In this document: piece by piece, positions 12,304 through 24,249 of the stretch
Numbering within the stretch: the stretch's first letter is position 1
How the letters are laid out: every line of letters begins with the position of its first letter
Origin: Aquanectria penicillioides
Taxonomy: Eukaryota; Ascomycota; Sordariomycetes; Hypocreales; Nectriaceae
Assembly: GCA_003415625.1 (NCBI GenBank)
Contig: PYIU01000002.1
Location: forward strand, 6,386,001 to 6,450,000
Length of the DNA stretch: 64,000 bases
Direction of reading: 5' to 3'
Notes under the pieces: model-generated
The model's input: the letters and a program-made list of their open reading frames with translations, nothing else
The model's database searches: none
What the model was told of the DNA's origin: nothing
Made by a program: the position numbers and the translations under genes

Positions 12304-13233
12304 ATGGGCCGCGAAAAACGAAGCCCTAGGCAAAAAGACGAGCGGGCTCAGCCTTGCCAACCTTGCCAGCCTTCCCCAGCCAGGGACTCGGTCCTTGGAA
12401 CCGTTGAGTTACTCGGGGCTATTCTATCACTCCTTGACATGAAGACTCTCCTTGTATCAGCGCAAAGAGTGTGCGTCAATTGGCGGAATTTCATTGCTTC
12501 TTCTTCCAAACTTCAACAACGTCTATTCTTCCAGCCATGCAATCGCGACTTTGATAGCTTGAGCATGAAAGAGAGGAAGAGAAACCCGCTCCTATTATCG
12601 CATTTTAATTTAATAGTAGAAGACTTCCAAATTTTGAGAACACAGAATCCCATGGGGAGACGGTTTTTCGGGCTGTCATTGGATATGCTTCTTAAACACA
12701 CCATGGGACCTTCAAAGATGGACCGAGACCGAAAAATCCATGAAGCTTTTGCGAGAAAAGGAGCGAGCTGGAGGAGAATGCTCATGTGTCAACCGCCGCT
12801 GAAGCGCCTAAGATACGTCAAAAAGATAGGGCGCGGGGACTCGGACATGCACACGAGAACGTACCCCAACGGATTACGCATGGGCCCATTTTACGACTTG
12901 ATCGTCTGTATATTCTGGCCACGGGTGATAACTGGAGAGAGCACTGTGTGGATTGAATGGGGTGGTTATCCAGAGCAAGTCTGGTGGGTGTCGCGAGATA
13001 AGGATAGGTTGGACATGAGGGCAGACATGGTCGTGCATGAAAACCACTTCCCCTGGGGACGCCCTTACTGTTACGAACGCCACACGCCAGAAATGAAGGG
13101 ATGTAATTGTTTATACGAGAGGTATATTTTCAGACGAAAAGTCTCGAGCTCGCGATGGATGTTCGAGTGTAAGGAGTTTGAGAGATGGAAGTGTAGTTGG
13201 ACACTAGGCGCTGCGAACGACAGGGTCACATAA
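12304..13233 (+). CDS. F-box domain protein
   Basis: A single-exon frame of 309 residues. After a short Lys/Pro/Gln-rich leader, residues 31–64 form an F-box-like segment (LGTVELLGAILSLLDMKTLL followed by VSAQRVCVNWRNFI), with the Leu and Trp positions expected for binding Skp1. Such proteins bring substrates to SCF ubiquitin ligases. The remainder, with the LQQRLFFQP block directly after the F-box, matches the layout of a large, lineage-expanded fungal family of unknown substrates, and no WD40 or leucine-rich repeats are visible. The C-terminal part is Trp-, Arg- and Cys-rich. The gene stands alone between two long gene-poor stretches, 2 kb from the decayed PTH11-like gene. Function beyond the F-box is not predictable. 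Confidence 0.85.
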   Translation: MGREKRSPRQKDERAQPCQPCQPSPARDSVLGTVELLGAILSLLDMKTLLVSAQRVCVNWRNFIASSSKLQQRLFFQPCNRDFDSLSMKERKRNPLLLSHFNLIVEDFQILRTQNPMGRRFFGLSLDMLLKHTMGPSKMDRDRKIHEAFARKGASWRRMLMCQPPLKRLRYVKKIGRGDSDMHTRTYPNGLRMGPFYDLIVCIFWPRVITGESTVWIEWGGYPEQVWWVSRDKDRLDMRADMVVHENHFPWGRPYCYERHTPEMKGCNCLYERYIFRRKVSSSRWMFECKEFERWKCSWTLGAANDRVT

Positions 13234-15943
13234 TTGCTCGGCGTTAGGATATGATAATTGTATAGACGAAACAATTCAAGGACTGAGTCAGGCTGGGAGT
13301 TTGGGTGGTTACACGTTAGAATTGATGACCGGATTAGGAAGTAAGTTTCGAAGGTGATATCATCGCCCATGCTCATTCCCTTGGAATATTTCAAACAGCC
13401 CCCACGGCTGGCCATATCTTCATTTCACTTCACTTGTTTCATCCTTGACAAAAAATCGCTCAATTTCTATGATAAGAGTCTGATACTTTTTGACGGCCTA
13501 GCCATGATCATTTCGTAACCGCTATTCAGTTTGTTTCACAGCGACAATGATGAGCGGGCGTTGACGGGCACATCAAGCCGAGCCTGGTCTCGGCAGAGAC
13601 GATATTCCTATTCGGATGAGCCACGCGATAAGGCCGAGTGCTGTCTCAAAGAGTGGGTTGTTGACCCGCGGAAAATTGCACTGGCTATGATCTTCAATTT
13701 GTAAGAAGACTCTGAAAAGTCATGGCCCCTACTGTATGGGGCGGGAGGTTCATGATCCGGTCCCTTCCAATGGTGGATTGGCTTGCTCATTGGGTGAGCT
13801 AGAAGCACCTCTGGATTTTGACTCGAAATCTCTGGCTCTTGGTTTGGACGCAGACTTGAAAACATCTGTTGTCTGGAACCTAGTCCTCCTAGCCAACAAC
13901 AACTGCTTTGTCACCATGGAGCTGTCGATGCACACCTATGCTAGAGGACTCGGAGGAGTAATGCCGAGTAGGAGACTATTCGTTGTTCCCACTTCTAATA
14001 CCGAAATATCGGAAACGACCAATGTAAAGTTTGACACTGACGAAACACTCATCCAATACGCAACTCTGCGCCCCACGAGTTCGGAGACGAGCTCTGGCCG
14101 CCCTGCTAGCATGAGGACCGCATCATCCATATATTCTAATTTTGGGTTCAGATCATGAGCAAATCAACTCGCTCCGATTCTTGAGCTTTGCTGTATCTTC
14201 AGGCTTAGCTTGACAGCCCCGGGAAGTATATCGACCTCTAACCACGACGGGGAATACTGGATATTTCGGATTTCAGAGAACCCAAATTGTCTGCACCATT
14301 CGCGTTTCACGTTTGTACCTGCACAGTCGAAGCTAAGCATATCTCTCTTGCATAAAAGACGCTATTCGGAATAATGACTCGCAGAAGACGACTGGCAGAC
14401 CTCATTTTCGCAGATGTGACAGACTACGGGATAATCGTGACGATACGAACTAAGCCTGAGCAATGCACTGCAATATGGAAACCAGATGGTATTCAATATC
14501 CCAATGCAAACTAATTGGTTGTTGCGTCTCACAGGAATTCGGACGGGCGTAGTGCCAGCATGGGTACAACAGCGACCGTGTTCAACTTCATGGTGGTGAA
14601 ATGGCTGGCACGCACTCACGTACCCCGCAGATGAACACATTGGCGCGCCTTCATCTTATCGTGGCTCAAGGTCTTTTCTTACAAGTGTTTACGGGCATGC
14701 TATGGGCGAACCGGGATGTGAAGGCTTCATCGCCAGAAGACTCATTGCAGCAATTGGCAGTGAGGGACACGGGTATCGGCATCGCGACATTGGAACAATG
14801 AAGCAGATGCACTGCATGCGAGCCGAGGGCATCCACTGTCACTACAACCGATGCGAGGCCGATCGGAGATGGATACAACATGGATGCTGTGCAATGCTGT
14901 GCATGGATGATGCTAGTCTTGAGGGTGCGATCAAGAAGCAAGAAGCAATGGAGTAGCTGGAAATGTGTGAAAAAAATGTGTTGATGAACGTGCGACAACT
15001 GCAGGCAAACAGCCACAATCGACGGGCGACTGGAAGGAATTATGAACCTCTCTGCAAATAAAAAGGGATCGCAGAAACTTGATCCAGGGAGCCATGTTCT
15101 CCAATGGTTCGCGGAAGCATGCAGGCATGGCTTGCGGCGGTGCGGGCGAGTGACGCGGACGGCCAAATGAGACTCGCCGCCAACATTTCGGTGGCGGAGC
15201 TGGAGATGCATGCCGACAAACGCGGCCAGCGCGGGGCGGGATCAAAAGATTGGACGAGACAAGGGAAGGGCCAGTCAAGACAAGACAAGAGAAGACAAAA
15301 AGACAGGACGACAACCGTCGAAAAGGCCTGAGCACACGAGGGCGATGGGGTATCTGAGTAAAGTATCGCCGCATCGTGGAACCTGAGATGTGGAACTGTG
15401 TGGTATCCAGACGGGTCTCGGCCGATTTACTTGATACTGGCAGTGAGCGCTGGGTGCAACGTTGGAGACCAAGCAGAACGCGGTGGCTGCTCGTCTGGCG
15501 TGGCGATGGAACCGCGCATCTGCCGATTGCACTTTGATGTATCTAATCCGTACCCAAGCGATGCTGAGCACCGGACATCGAGCAAGCTTTCCAGCAAGAT
15601 TGTGCCAAGTATTCGAGTGTTGGGCGTGCGTGGGCGGCGGAGGGTGACACAGCTTCCAGATTGGAATCTCTTGTTTGTCCTTGCTTCTCCCTGTTTTTGA
15701 GTGGTGAGGAGCTGCTCGTATCAGGGCTGGCTGTCAATCCCCCCACCCAGATGCAGTCGGGGTTGCGACAGCACGCTGCGCAAGCCCTTGCCAGGGATGT
15801 GGGCGAAGAGCGACGTCATTGAAGTCATCTACAGGACACATTTTCCCTGGGCTCACTCTCTTTATTGCTGTTGTCGGTCAACGCAACGGTCAAGAAACAA
15901 TAAAGAAAGAAGCAAAGGCGAGAAAAGCCACTCATTCTGAGAC

Positions 15944-15962
15944 GGGGGGGGGGGGGGGGGGG
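15944..15962. repeat. Poly-G run (19 G)
   Basis: An uninterrupted G19 mononucleotide tract in intergenic DNA. It could form a G-rich secondary structure and is prone to length error in sequencing. Confidence 0.9.
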
Positions 15963-16620
15963 TCGTTTGTTGTTTATCGTGTTCAAGCTCGAATCGGCTG
16001 ATGCCATTCCACTTTTGGGTTGGCGACGGCGGGATGAGAGACATTCGGAAGGGCCTGGACCAGGCGATCGACAATTGAGGGAAACCCGGAAACTTGGGAC
16101 CCTCCCTGCACAGCTGAGCTTCTAAAATTTGCATGGGGAAGCGAAGCGAGCGGGCGATAACTGAGCAGAGCAGGTGAATACCCTTGGCGCACACTCCGGA
16201 TCGGCATGTACATGTGCATACAGACAGAAGCTGTATGTAACGCTGACTGCAGAATAACTGCCGCCGTCACCATGTTTTTTTCTTTCTTTTCGGTTTGTTG
16301 TTTTGCTATGTTTTGCTACCATCTTTTGCAACTTCATCTTTAATCTCACTATGAAGCAGCTAGGCTCACTACTCTACTCTATTTTTTAGACATTAAAAGC
16401 GAAACATCACATGAGGGCACTGGTATTTACTGGGCGTGCACCAGCAGATGGCACCATGTCAAGCGCTGTGGGGGTTCGTCGCTAGCGGCCAGCTCCGCCG
16501 TAGAAAAAGATGCAAGAAAGCAGCGTCGCATGGGCCCACGGACCCGCTGGCCTGCCCTCCAAAACCCACTGTGCCCCCCATACCTCCTCCCGTTACGCAC
16601 CCCGCTATAACCTCCTCACC

Positions 16621-16650
16621 CACCATCGCCCACCATCGCCCACCATCGCC
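16621..16650. repeat. 10-bp tandem repeat, three copies
   Basis: The unit CACCATCGCC is repeated three times perfectly, then decays (CGCCACC). It lies about 670 bp upstream of the YVC1 start, in its presumed promoter. Confidence 0.88.
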
Positions 16651-17318
16651 CGCCACCTGCAACGCACCTCGGCCAATCATAGCTCGCCGAGAACGTCATC
16701 GGTGGGTGACTTGGTCAACCCCGAGGTGGCTCCTTCTGCTCTGTCGCGCGACGGAGGAACGAAGGAACAAGGGAGCACACGCACGCACGAGAACGTCTCT
16801 TAAGCCTCTTGAGTCTCTCCCTCTCTTCATCACTAAACCTCTTCTTGGCGTAGAAATCTGCGTTTGTTCCAAGGGCGAGACAAAGGACATCATTCCCTTG
16901 CGTCGTCGTCGCCATTGTCGCCTGTGGTCAGTGGTTCGCGGTCAGCGGTCTCTGGTATCTGGGGAGCTCACGCGCCATCTTTCTTTTCTTCCCATCTGCC
17001 CCAGCTGTGAACCTTGGCTTGTACAGTAACCCCCCTTTATCGCGCCGGGAGAGTTTGTGGCTCTTGCTCGCCATCTGCCATCGTGGAGGAGACGAGAACA
17101 AACACCTCACGATTTTCAAGCCAATAGCCAGAGCTTCCCGCAGCTCTCGGACGCCTGCACCCAACGAGCAGGTGATTACTGCACCTCCCTAGACTTAACC
17201 TCATCATCTCACTCGCCCCCCGCCAACCTCCCGACACCCGCCGCTACCAACAGCAACATTGCGGCTTTCGGGACCGGGTTGCCCACTCTTCAACACTTCA
17301 ATCTCCCGAATCGCTACC

Positions 17319-20001
17319 ATGTCCACGAACTGGGATCGCTGGAAGGGCCTTTTCGGCCTCAACAATGGCACCAACGGCTCCAGCCCCAATCGCCATGCCT
17401 GGCTTCACGAAGAGGAGCGTGCCCGTACGTTGTCGCCAACCTCCCCCACCACCGTCACCACCCCAATTGAACACTCTCCTCGGCATTGGACGAGGAATTG
17501 AAGGATGCTAACTCGACGTGTCTCCAATCTAGTCCTGCCTCATCACCACAACCGAAACATCGATTCCGCCATTCCCGCTCCCGATGTCACCAAGGTCTGC
17601 TTGCGCCTGCGTCACCTAATTCGCGAATGCATTCCCTGCGAGCTGGAGGAGTCCCAAATCACCCGCTCCCACAGTACTGTAATCACCAAGAAGGTCGTTC
17701 AGGCTGCCAAGGAGGCTGGAGGTTCTCAGTTCCGAGGATGTGTTGTATGTTGGACCCCGTAGCCGCGCACCACTCCATTTCTTTGGCCACTAACCTCTTC
17801 ACCTAGGTCTACGCTTTGCTCGTCAACATGCAGTGGTTCAAACGTGAAGTTCTTCTCGAGCTATGGGATGCCGACCTGCACCACATCCGTGCGATTGCTT
17901 GTACTGTGATTGCCAAGCAAATGTTAGTTTGGTCTCTGCCGTGCTGGAAACTGCTTTGCTAACACCTGAATCCCGCAACAGCATCGAGGGCGAGGAAGAT
18001 ATGGATTATCTCCTCCATAACGTACTCCTCCGCCGTTATTCTTTCCTTGTAGATGGGGTACCCACTCCTCCCGTGAATGTCATTGAGAAAGCCGTTGATC
18101 TGCATGCTGTTCGAGTTATCGGCTCCTCTGGGTACCAAAAGTGCATTGCCTATCTATGGCGTGGCTGGCTAGTCCAAGACGAAGACGACCCTTCGATCTT
18201 TGTGGACTACAAGGACAAAGACAACTGCAACTTTATTGTCCATATGGACCCCGACCGCATGCGAGCTCCCCGTAACCAGAATGCCGCCCAAATGCTCTTC
18301 TCTATCATCTACCTTGGCTTTTACACAGCAGCAATCAACTCGGTCAACCCCACAGGTGTTCTTGATGCTGCTGAGGTTGCTCTTTATGTGTTCACCTTTG
18401 CCTATGTTGCCGATGAGCTGGTCAAGTTTTACAAGGCTGGTTATCACATCTTGGGTTTCTGGAATGCTTTCAACGGGGTTCTCTACTCCTTCTTGACTGT
18501 TTCTCTCGCCTTCCGCATCGTGGGATTATCATACACCAATAACAAGGAGGAACATGACGCATACAATCGCCTCAGCTATAACATGCTGTCGTTTACAGCC
18601 CCGATGTTCTGGGTCGGCTCTTGCTCTACCTCGATAGTTTCCGCTTCTTTGGCGCCATGCTGGTTGTGCTCAAGGTCATGATGAAAGAGTCGGTCATCTT
18701 CTTTGCACTGCTCGTCATCTTGATTATTGGTTTCCTGCAGGCCTTTATCGGGCTTGACCTCGCAGAAGATAACGTTGCTGGAGATGTCTGGTTCATCATC
18801 GAGTCGATGCTCAAGGCAATCATGCAAAGTCCCGAGTTTGATGGCTTCGAGAACTTTGGACACCCCTGGGGACTCATTTTGTACTACTGCTTTACCTTTG
18901 TTGTCATGGTACGTGGGACACCATTCTATGCGCTGAGCATGGTGAAATCAACTAACGGCATCACAGATTGTTCTCCTCAATATTCTTATTGCCCTGTACA
19001 ATTCCGCTTACGAGGACATCTACGACAACGCCGACGACGAGTATCTGGCTCTATTTGCCCAGAAGACGATGCAGTTTGTCCGAGCACCAGACGAGAATGT
19101 CTACATTGCCCCATTTAATCTCATTGAGATTGTCATCTCTGGACTGTTTGAATGGTGGATGAATAAGAAGATGTACGAGTTTGTCAATGACTGCGTCATG
19201 GCTTTCCTATACTCACCACTTTTGTTTGTTGCCGCATTTTTCGAGACTCGCACAGCGCACTCTATCCGGAGCAACCGAGCTCGTGGCGAAGAGGATGACG
19301 ACCAGATTCAGGAGTGGGAGCAACTGGCTCACCATATGGACTTTGAAGCAGAGGGCTGGGCTAAGACTTGCGACACAGTCAAGCCCAATGTCGAAGATGA
19401 ACCGGCTGTGATTGAGGTTCGCAAACTGCGCGTGGAAGTCGAAGATTTGAAGGGAATGCTGGCCGATCTCACCAAAGTTATCGCTGCCCAGGCTGAGCAG
19501 ACGGAACAAGTCTTGAAAATGAAGGCCAATGAAGTTTCAGACGAGGCATCAAAGCCAGCGGCTCCAGAGTTGGTCCGAGAAGAGACGCTGGTGGATGTAT
19601 CGGAAGCCCCCGAGTCAAACACTACTGAGGAGGTCCCTGAACCACCAAAAGCCCCCGAGTCAAAGACCACCGAGGAGGTTCCTGAGCCGCCAAAGGCCCC
19701 CGAACCGCCAAAGACAACCGAGGCACCCGAAGTCGAAGCTCCTGAGGTCTCCAAAGCCCCCGAGTCTCCCAAAGCCACTGAGCCGACTGAGGCTACGGAG
19801 GTAGCTGATCCGACCGAGTCGTCGGAAGTACCCGAGTCATCAGAAGCCCCAGAGACATCAGAAGCTGCTGAGACTACGGATGCACAGGAGACTCCGAGCG
19901 TTAAGCCCGCGGGCAAGAAAAAGAGGAATAAGAAGAAGAACAAGGGCGGAGCAGGTGGCGCAGGTGGCGCTGGAGCTTCAGGTTCCGGAGCTGCCGCTTA
20001 A
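17319..20001 (+). CDS. yvc1: Vacuolar TRP calcium channel Yvc1, with one frameshift
   Basis: Yvc1 is the TRP-family channel of the vacuolar membrane that releases calcium to the cytosol in response to stretch and osmotic shock. Exons by phase: 17319–17424, 17533–17744, 17807–17922, 17982–18908 and 18967–20001, giving about 798 residues. An N-terminal cytosolic domain is followed by hydrophobic helices from about 18.29 kb, and the pore region near FLQAFIGLDLAEDN is followed by the last helix (IVLLNILIALYNSAYEDIYD). The long tail is a coiled-coil-like stretch, then Pro/Glu/Thr-rich near-repeats (EVPEPPKAPE twice) and a basic, Gly-rich end. At 18610–18617 the frame breaks: TGG is followed by two bases where three are needed before the conserved RLLLYLD block. 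Because sequence on both sides is intact and conserved, I suspect a one-base assembly error over a true mutation. Confidence 0.93.
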
Positions 20002-20270
20002 TGAATTGGGTCGGAGTGAATATGAGTTGACAAGGTGATGAGTACGTACGATGGTTGAGGTTAATGTTTTGTGACGACGTCTTGGCTTAAATTGGGCTCT
20101 TGGTTTGGATCGGATACTATCTGTTTTAGTTGGCCCCATGGCTCACGTGTGAATGTACATATCTCGTTTGCGTTTGGTCAAGTGCGCATTTATTAAATTG
20201 ATTTAACGTGGCCAATCATTCAGGTATGAATTATTATTCATGATGTGCAATGAATGGAGTGTTGGTATGT

Positions 20271-22573
20271 TTACCACATGAAGCTCTCCTCTACAAGCCT
20301 CACAACGGTGCCATGCCGACCTAGTCCAGCGACGACACATCGCACCTCGTCGGCCATGGACCCGGGGCCACAGACAATAACTGTTGTCCCTGGGCTTCCG
20401 GGCTCTCCAATCTCCTTTTCCAGGATCTGTCGAATATTCATCCTTTCGCCGACGGAGATGTGCGTCTCAACACCGCCCCAGACTCTCACATCTGGGCTCT
20501 TGTCACTCCTCTTCACGTCCGCAACCAGTCCCTCGACGGCGTTGACTAGTCCTGGTCGCCGCACGCTCCAGAACAGCTTTGTCGTGTCGGTTCGATTAAA
20601 CAAGCTCAAAGTGTCACGCAGCGAGGGCAATATGGCAGTGATGCCCACGCCACCAGCGATGCAGATGGTGTTGGGGAACTCGGCGGAGGGTTCATGAGAG
20701 GTCTTTAGGAATGCGCTGGATTCGTGACCGTAAGACGCCTCGAGGAGAACGGGAATTCCCTCCGCAAGTCCAACTTTGGAGGCGAGCTGCGAAGTAGTGC
20801 CGCTGTGAGAGTGGATGAAGAAGGATGTGCCTTGGGCCGTTGGTGTAAAGGTCGTGGATGCTACATCAGAGGTGGAACCGGAACCAGCTTCCTTAGTAGC
20901 AGCAGAGAGACCAGGCTTGGATGATTTGGAAATGTCCTCTTGACTGGATGAGTCGATGCTAGCAGGATCTCTCGCGGCATTCACAGCGGAGAAGGGGTGG
21001 TTCTCCCATACGCGCCATGTCAGGCTCGGGAAGTACGCGTACACATGACCCGAGCAGTCAACACCTGGGATGTCAACTCGGAGGTAGTCCTCGTCGATGC
21101 GCGAAACGTACGCCCGTCTGATGCCGTGCTTGGCCATGCGCGCGAGCCTCGCTAGTCGGTCAAAGGCCCAAATAGCCATGGCCATATATAGCCACGTCTC
21201 GTAGCCCCATTGGTGGTTGTAGTGGTATATAATGTGGTACCACGAACCCACAATGGCTAGGATGGCGAATGCGATATGCGCAATGAGGAAGATTTCATAG
21301 ATGGCCTTGCGGACGGGCAGGATGGAAATGGGCAGAAGAATCGACAGCGCCAGCGTGCCGATGATGCCCCAGTACCAAAAGGGCTCCTTGGACACGGCAG
21401 CGTAGCCGTTGTCGTAGACGTACAGGCCGAGCCAGATGGCCGAGTGGATGCAGGCCTGAAGGGTGCACATCCAGGCAACATAGCGGTGGACGAGGAGGAA
21501 GGTGGTGCGCGACCAGTCTGTCAGCCACAAGAGGACGTTGTTCCTCCCGGCGTAGAGGATCAAGAGGGCAACGTTTGCGAAGCTCAGCACGCCGGTGCGG
21601 TCGGCGATGAAGGCTGAGAGCTGGTATGAGTTGTTGGGGTACCACGAGTTGGGGTCGGCGATGTGGTAGCCCACGGCCGAGAGGATGATGTTGATGGCGA
21701 CAATGTAGGCCAAGAAGAGCGCCTGGCCGCGGGTGGGCACGTTGGCGAGGCGAAAGATGGGAGATGCGTGCTTTGAGCCGAACAGCGGAGGGTCGATGAG
21801 GTGCGCGTGGATGGAGGAGACTAGGCGGGCGGGTAGAGGGAGGAGACGCAGAAGGGACAGGAATATGGGGATAAGGCCGCCGGAGATGAAGAGAACCAGA
21901 CTGTAAAAGGGTTCTTAGCTATAAACTTGGACTTTGGGTGGCGATGCAATTGAATTGGTGTTGTCATGGCATCTTGGGGTGTCATGACAACTAGCGCAGA
22001 GACTCACCCGTATGTCTCATGATTCTTCTCAACCATGGCAAACACAACATTCATGTTGTAATTGGAAATATAAATCCCCTCATCCACGGCAACCGTCTCA
22101 TTGAGCATGTCCATGTGGTCAAGTATCTTTGTCGGCGCAACAGTAACCTGGCGCAACGCCTCCTGATACGACACGTTTGGCTCCGGTTGGTCCACAGCCT
22201 GGCCAGCAACGTTCATGACCCACCACCGCTCCAGGACATGCATCTTGACATTGCTCGCGCAGTGTGTGTGAATGCACCAGGCGAGTGAGCGCAGGTACGG
22301 CGGGTACGTGGCCAGACACTCGGGCGAGGCGCCGGACATGTGGTCCATCGAGGAGGACATGTCCGTGTTGTCGGCGTCGGCGCCGCACTCGAGGGTCGTT
22401 GGCACAGCAGACTGACAGGCGTAGGCGCAGGGAGGCTTGAAGACGTCAATACCGTAGCCTGGGAGGCCATGACCGGCACGAAGCTCGGTGGAGTCGGCTT
22501 TCACATACGGTGCATGCGAGAACGAAAGGAGCGTCGACGCCAAGGCGGCGAAGACGGGGGAGTGAAGCTTCAT
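20271..22573 (-). CDS. Ferric reductase, FRE family flavocytochrome
   Basis: Two exons (22573–22008 and 21900–20271) with matching phase give about 731 residues. A signal peptide covers roughly residues 1–26. A Cys-rich luminal/extracellular N-terminal region with a likely glycosylation site (NVSY) leads into the ferric-reductase transmembrane domain, which carries heme-ligand-type His residues (LVHRYVAWM, ACIHSAIW, IAHIAF, SWYHIIYHYNH). The cytosolic part has the FAD-binding HPFSAV motif, the NADPH-binding AGGVGITAI glycine motif and the CGPGSMADEV segment near the C-terminus, ending in Phe-Met-Trp. Enzymes of this type pass electrons from NADPH through FAD and two hemes to extracellular Fe(III) or Cu(II) for uptake. 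The gene is convergent with yvc1, 269 bp between stop codons. No iron permease or multicopper oxidase gene lies beside it here. Confidence 0.93.
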
Positions 22574-23542
22574 TAGTGGAGGAATTGATGCCTATTTATG
22601 TAGTGGGAGTTGAAATCTGGCCAATGATTCGATTTTTTCGGAGGTATGATTAGTATGAAGAAAAAAAGAAGAAGCAAGTGATGAAAGAAACTGAAGAGAG
22701 CTCTTTAATCAACAACAGCTTCGTAGCTAGTCTCCCTAGTTCTTATACCCAGACCAGACCAGGCCTCGAAACTGCGCAAGATTCATAGCTGCCACCTTCA
22801 AACCTCTCACTTTCTTCTGCTTTTCTTTTTTTTTCTCATTCCGGGCTCGAATCACCTACGGCAGCCACCTTCTAACTACCGGCGTCTCTATTGGTGTCTC
22901 GTGATGGTTTATTTCACGCCTCGCCCGAGTCCAAAGAGCACGATTGAGCAAGTTTCAACGACACCCAGCGCTACACACCCACTTTTCCCCCACGGCGGCT
23001 CAAGGGCTCGCTCAACCGGGTCTCATAGCACGACGCGAATGGCTGCATCTATTTAAGCGTTTAAGCATGGATTCTAGATCGCCATGGCCGTCAGGGCCTG
23101 ACCACGATCCCGGTAATCTGGACCAATGCGTGCGTTGCCATTGGCGGCCCTACGGCGAGCAGGTATTACATGTATAATATGGTGTGTGTTCGCAGGCCCT
23201 TACGATGCGATCCAAAACTTCGGACCCAAAAAGGGGGGACCCGATACGTCGGGAAAGAGGAAAAAAAAAAAAAAGAATGATATCGTCGCTTACCGCGCCA
23301 GATCACATGCACACTTGTAAAAACGGGAAGTATTTGGGACGGTAGCTGAGCTATTTGCGTCAAGGCCCTCCTACCTACCTGCCTGCAGACCCAAGTGCGT
23401 TGGGCATGTTCTTGTCATCATTAGTTGGATACAGGCACAAGGCTTATCAAGCCATATCCTTGAGTGTCTCATAAAGGACAGCAAACGCATTGTTCCCTCC
23501 CGTTTCCTCCATTGGCAGTCCTGATTCATGACCCATCATTCC
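22574..23542. other. Intergenic region between ferric reductase and macro-domain genes
   Basis: It holds the promoter of the ferric reductase (minus strand, so reading leftward from about 22.6 kb) and the 3' flank of the macro-domain gene. There are A- and T-rich tracts at 22825–22838 and 23262–23276. I see no gene and did not find a convincing GATA-repressor site cluster (several GATA occur singly). Confidence 0.5.
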
Positions 23543-24249
23543 CTAAGCACTCTCTACGGGGCTAGGTGGGAAATATTTGCTACTCTATAGTTAGCAACCC
23601 TCAAACACTACTAAACTAATAGAAGGGGAACAGAAACTCACGGAAGCAGGGTGTTGTACGAATCCACGTCCTTTTGCTCAAACGTTACGAAAACCACTCG
23701 GGTCAACTTCTCCCCATCTTCTCCGTCCAAGAACTTGCGCACCGTCTCGCAAGCCACCTTGGCCGCCTCCAGGGAAGGGTAGCCGTAGACTCCCGTGCTG
23801 ACAGCACTGAAGGCAATCGACTTGACGTCATTGCTCACAGCCAGCTCCAAGCTGTTCTGGTAGCAGCTGCGGAGGAGAGACTCCGGGTCGTTCTCGTAGT
23901 GGTAGCGAGGCCCGACGGTGTGGATGACACGCTTGGCCGGAAGATCGTAGCCCTGGGTGATGCGAGCCTCGCCGGTGGGACACCCGCCGAGGGTCTTGCA
24001 CTCTGCGACGAGGTCTGGTCCAGCAGCGCGGTGTATAGCGCCGTCGACGCCGCCGCCGCCGAGAAGGGTCGAGTTGGCAGCGTTGACGATGGCGTCGAGG
24101 TGCAGCCGGGTGATGTCGCCGCGGATGACGCTCACGCGCTTGTTGATGTCGGCGCTGACAGGGTACTCAGCCGACGAGGAAGCCTTGAGAAGCGACTGCT
24201 CGTAGAGCTCAGAAAGGGTTGGGATCTGCGCGAGCGTCTTGCTGGCCAT
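23543..24249 (-). CDS. Macro-domain (ADP-ribose-processing) protein
   Basis: Two exons (24249–23642 and 23579–23543) give 214 residues, ending in the short peptide typical of this family (LLPKYFPPS). The macro domain occupies most of the protein: VSVIRGDITRL, then the ADP-ribose-binding DAIVNAANSTLLGGGGVDGA at about 52–71, and the second loop SAVSTGVYGYP. Relatives remove mono-ADP-ribose from proteins or O-acetyl-ADP-ribose (MacroD-type hydrolases). The conserved Asn, Gly-rich loop and the Asp before GAIH are present, so activity is likely. An upstream in-frame ATG at 24273 would add eight residues. I chose 24249 because MASK begins the family-like N-terminus, and the longer form is possible. 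No sirtuin or PARP gene is adjacent. Confidence 0.92.

Larger units (their letters stand above)
13234..17318. other. Intergenic region before YVC1
   Basis: About 4 kb without a recognisable gene. Short frames on both strands give no known domain. It holds an uninterrupted run of 19 G at 15944–15962 and three perfect copies of a 10-bp unit at 16621–16650. From about 16.8 kb the plus strand becomes pyrimidine-rich, with the character of the promoter and leader of the YVC1 gene. Confidence 0.5.

Noticed and set aside
16436..17029. Plus-strand open frame of 197 codons upstream of YVC1
   Set aside because: It is a low-complexity Pro/Arg/His product covering a 10-bp tandem repeat and promoter-like CT tracts, ending about 290 bp before the YVC1 start. 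No homology is visible.
18610..18640. A very short intron to explain the YVC1 frame change
   Set aside because: The only GT…AG stretch available is about 27 nt and would remove conserved residues of the helix. That is too short for a fungal intron.
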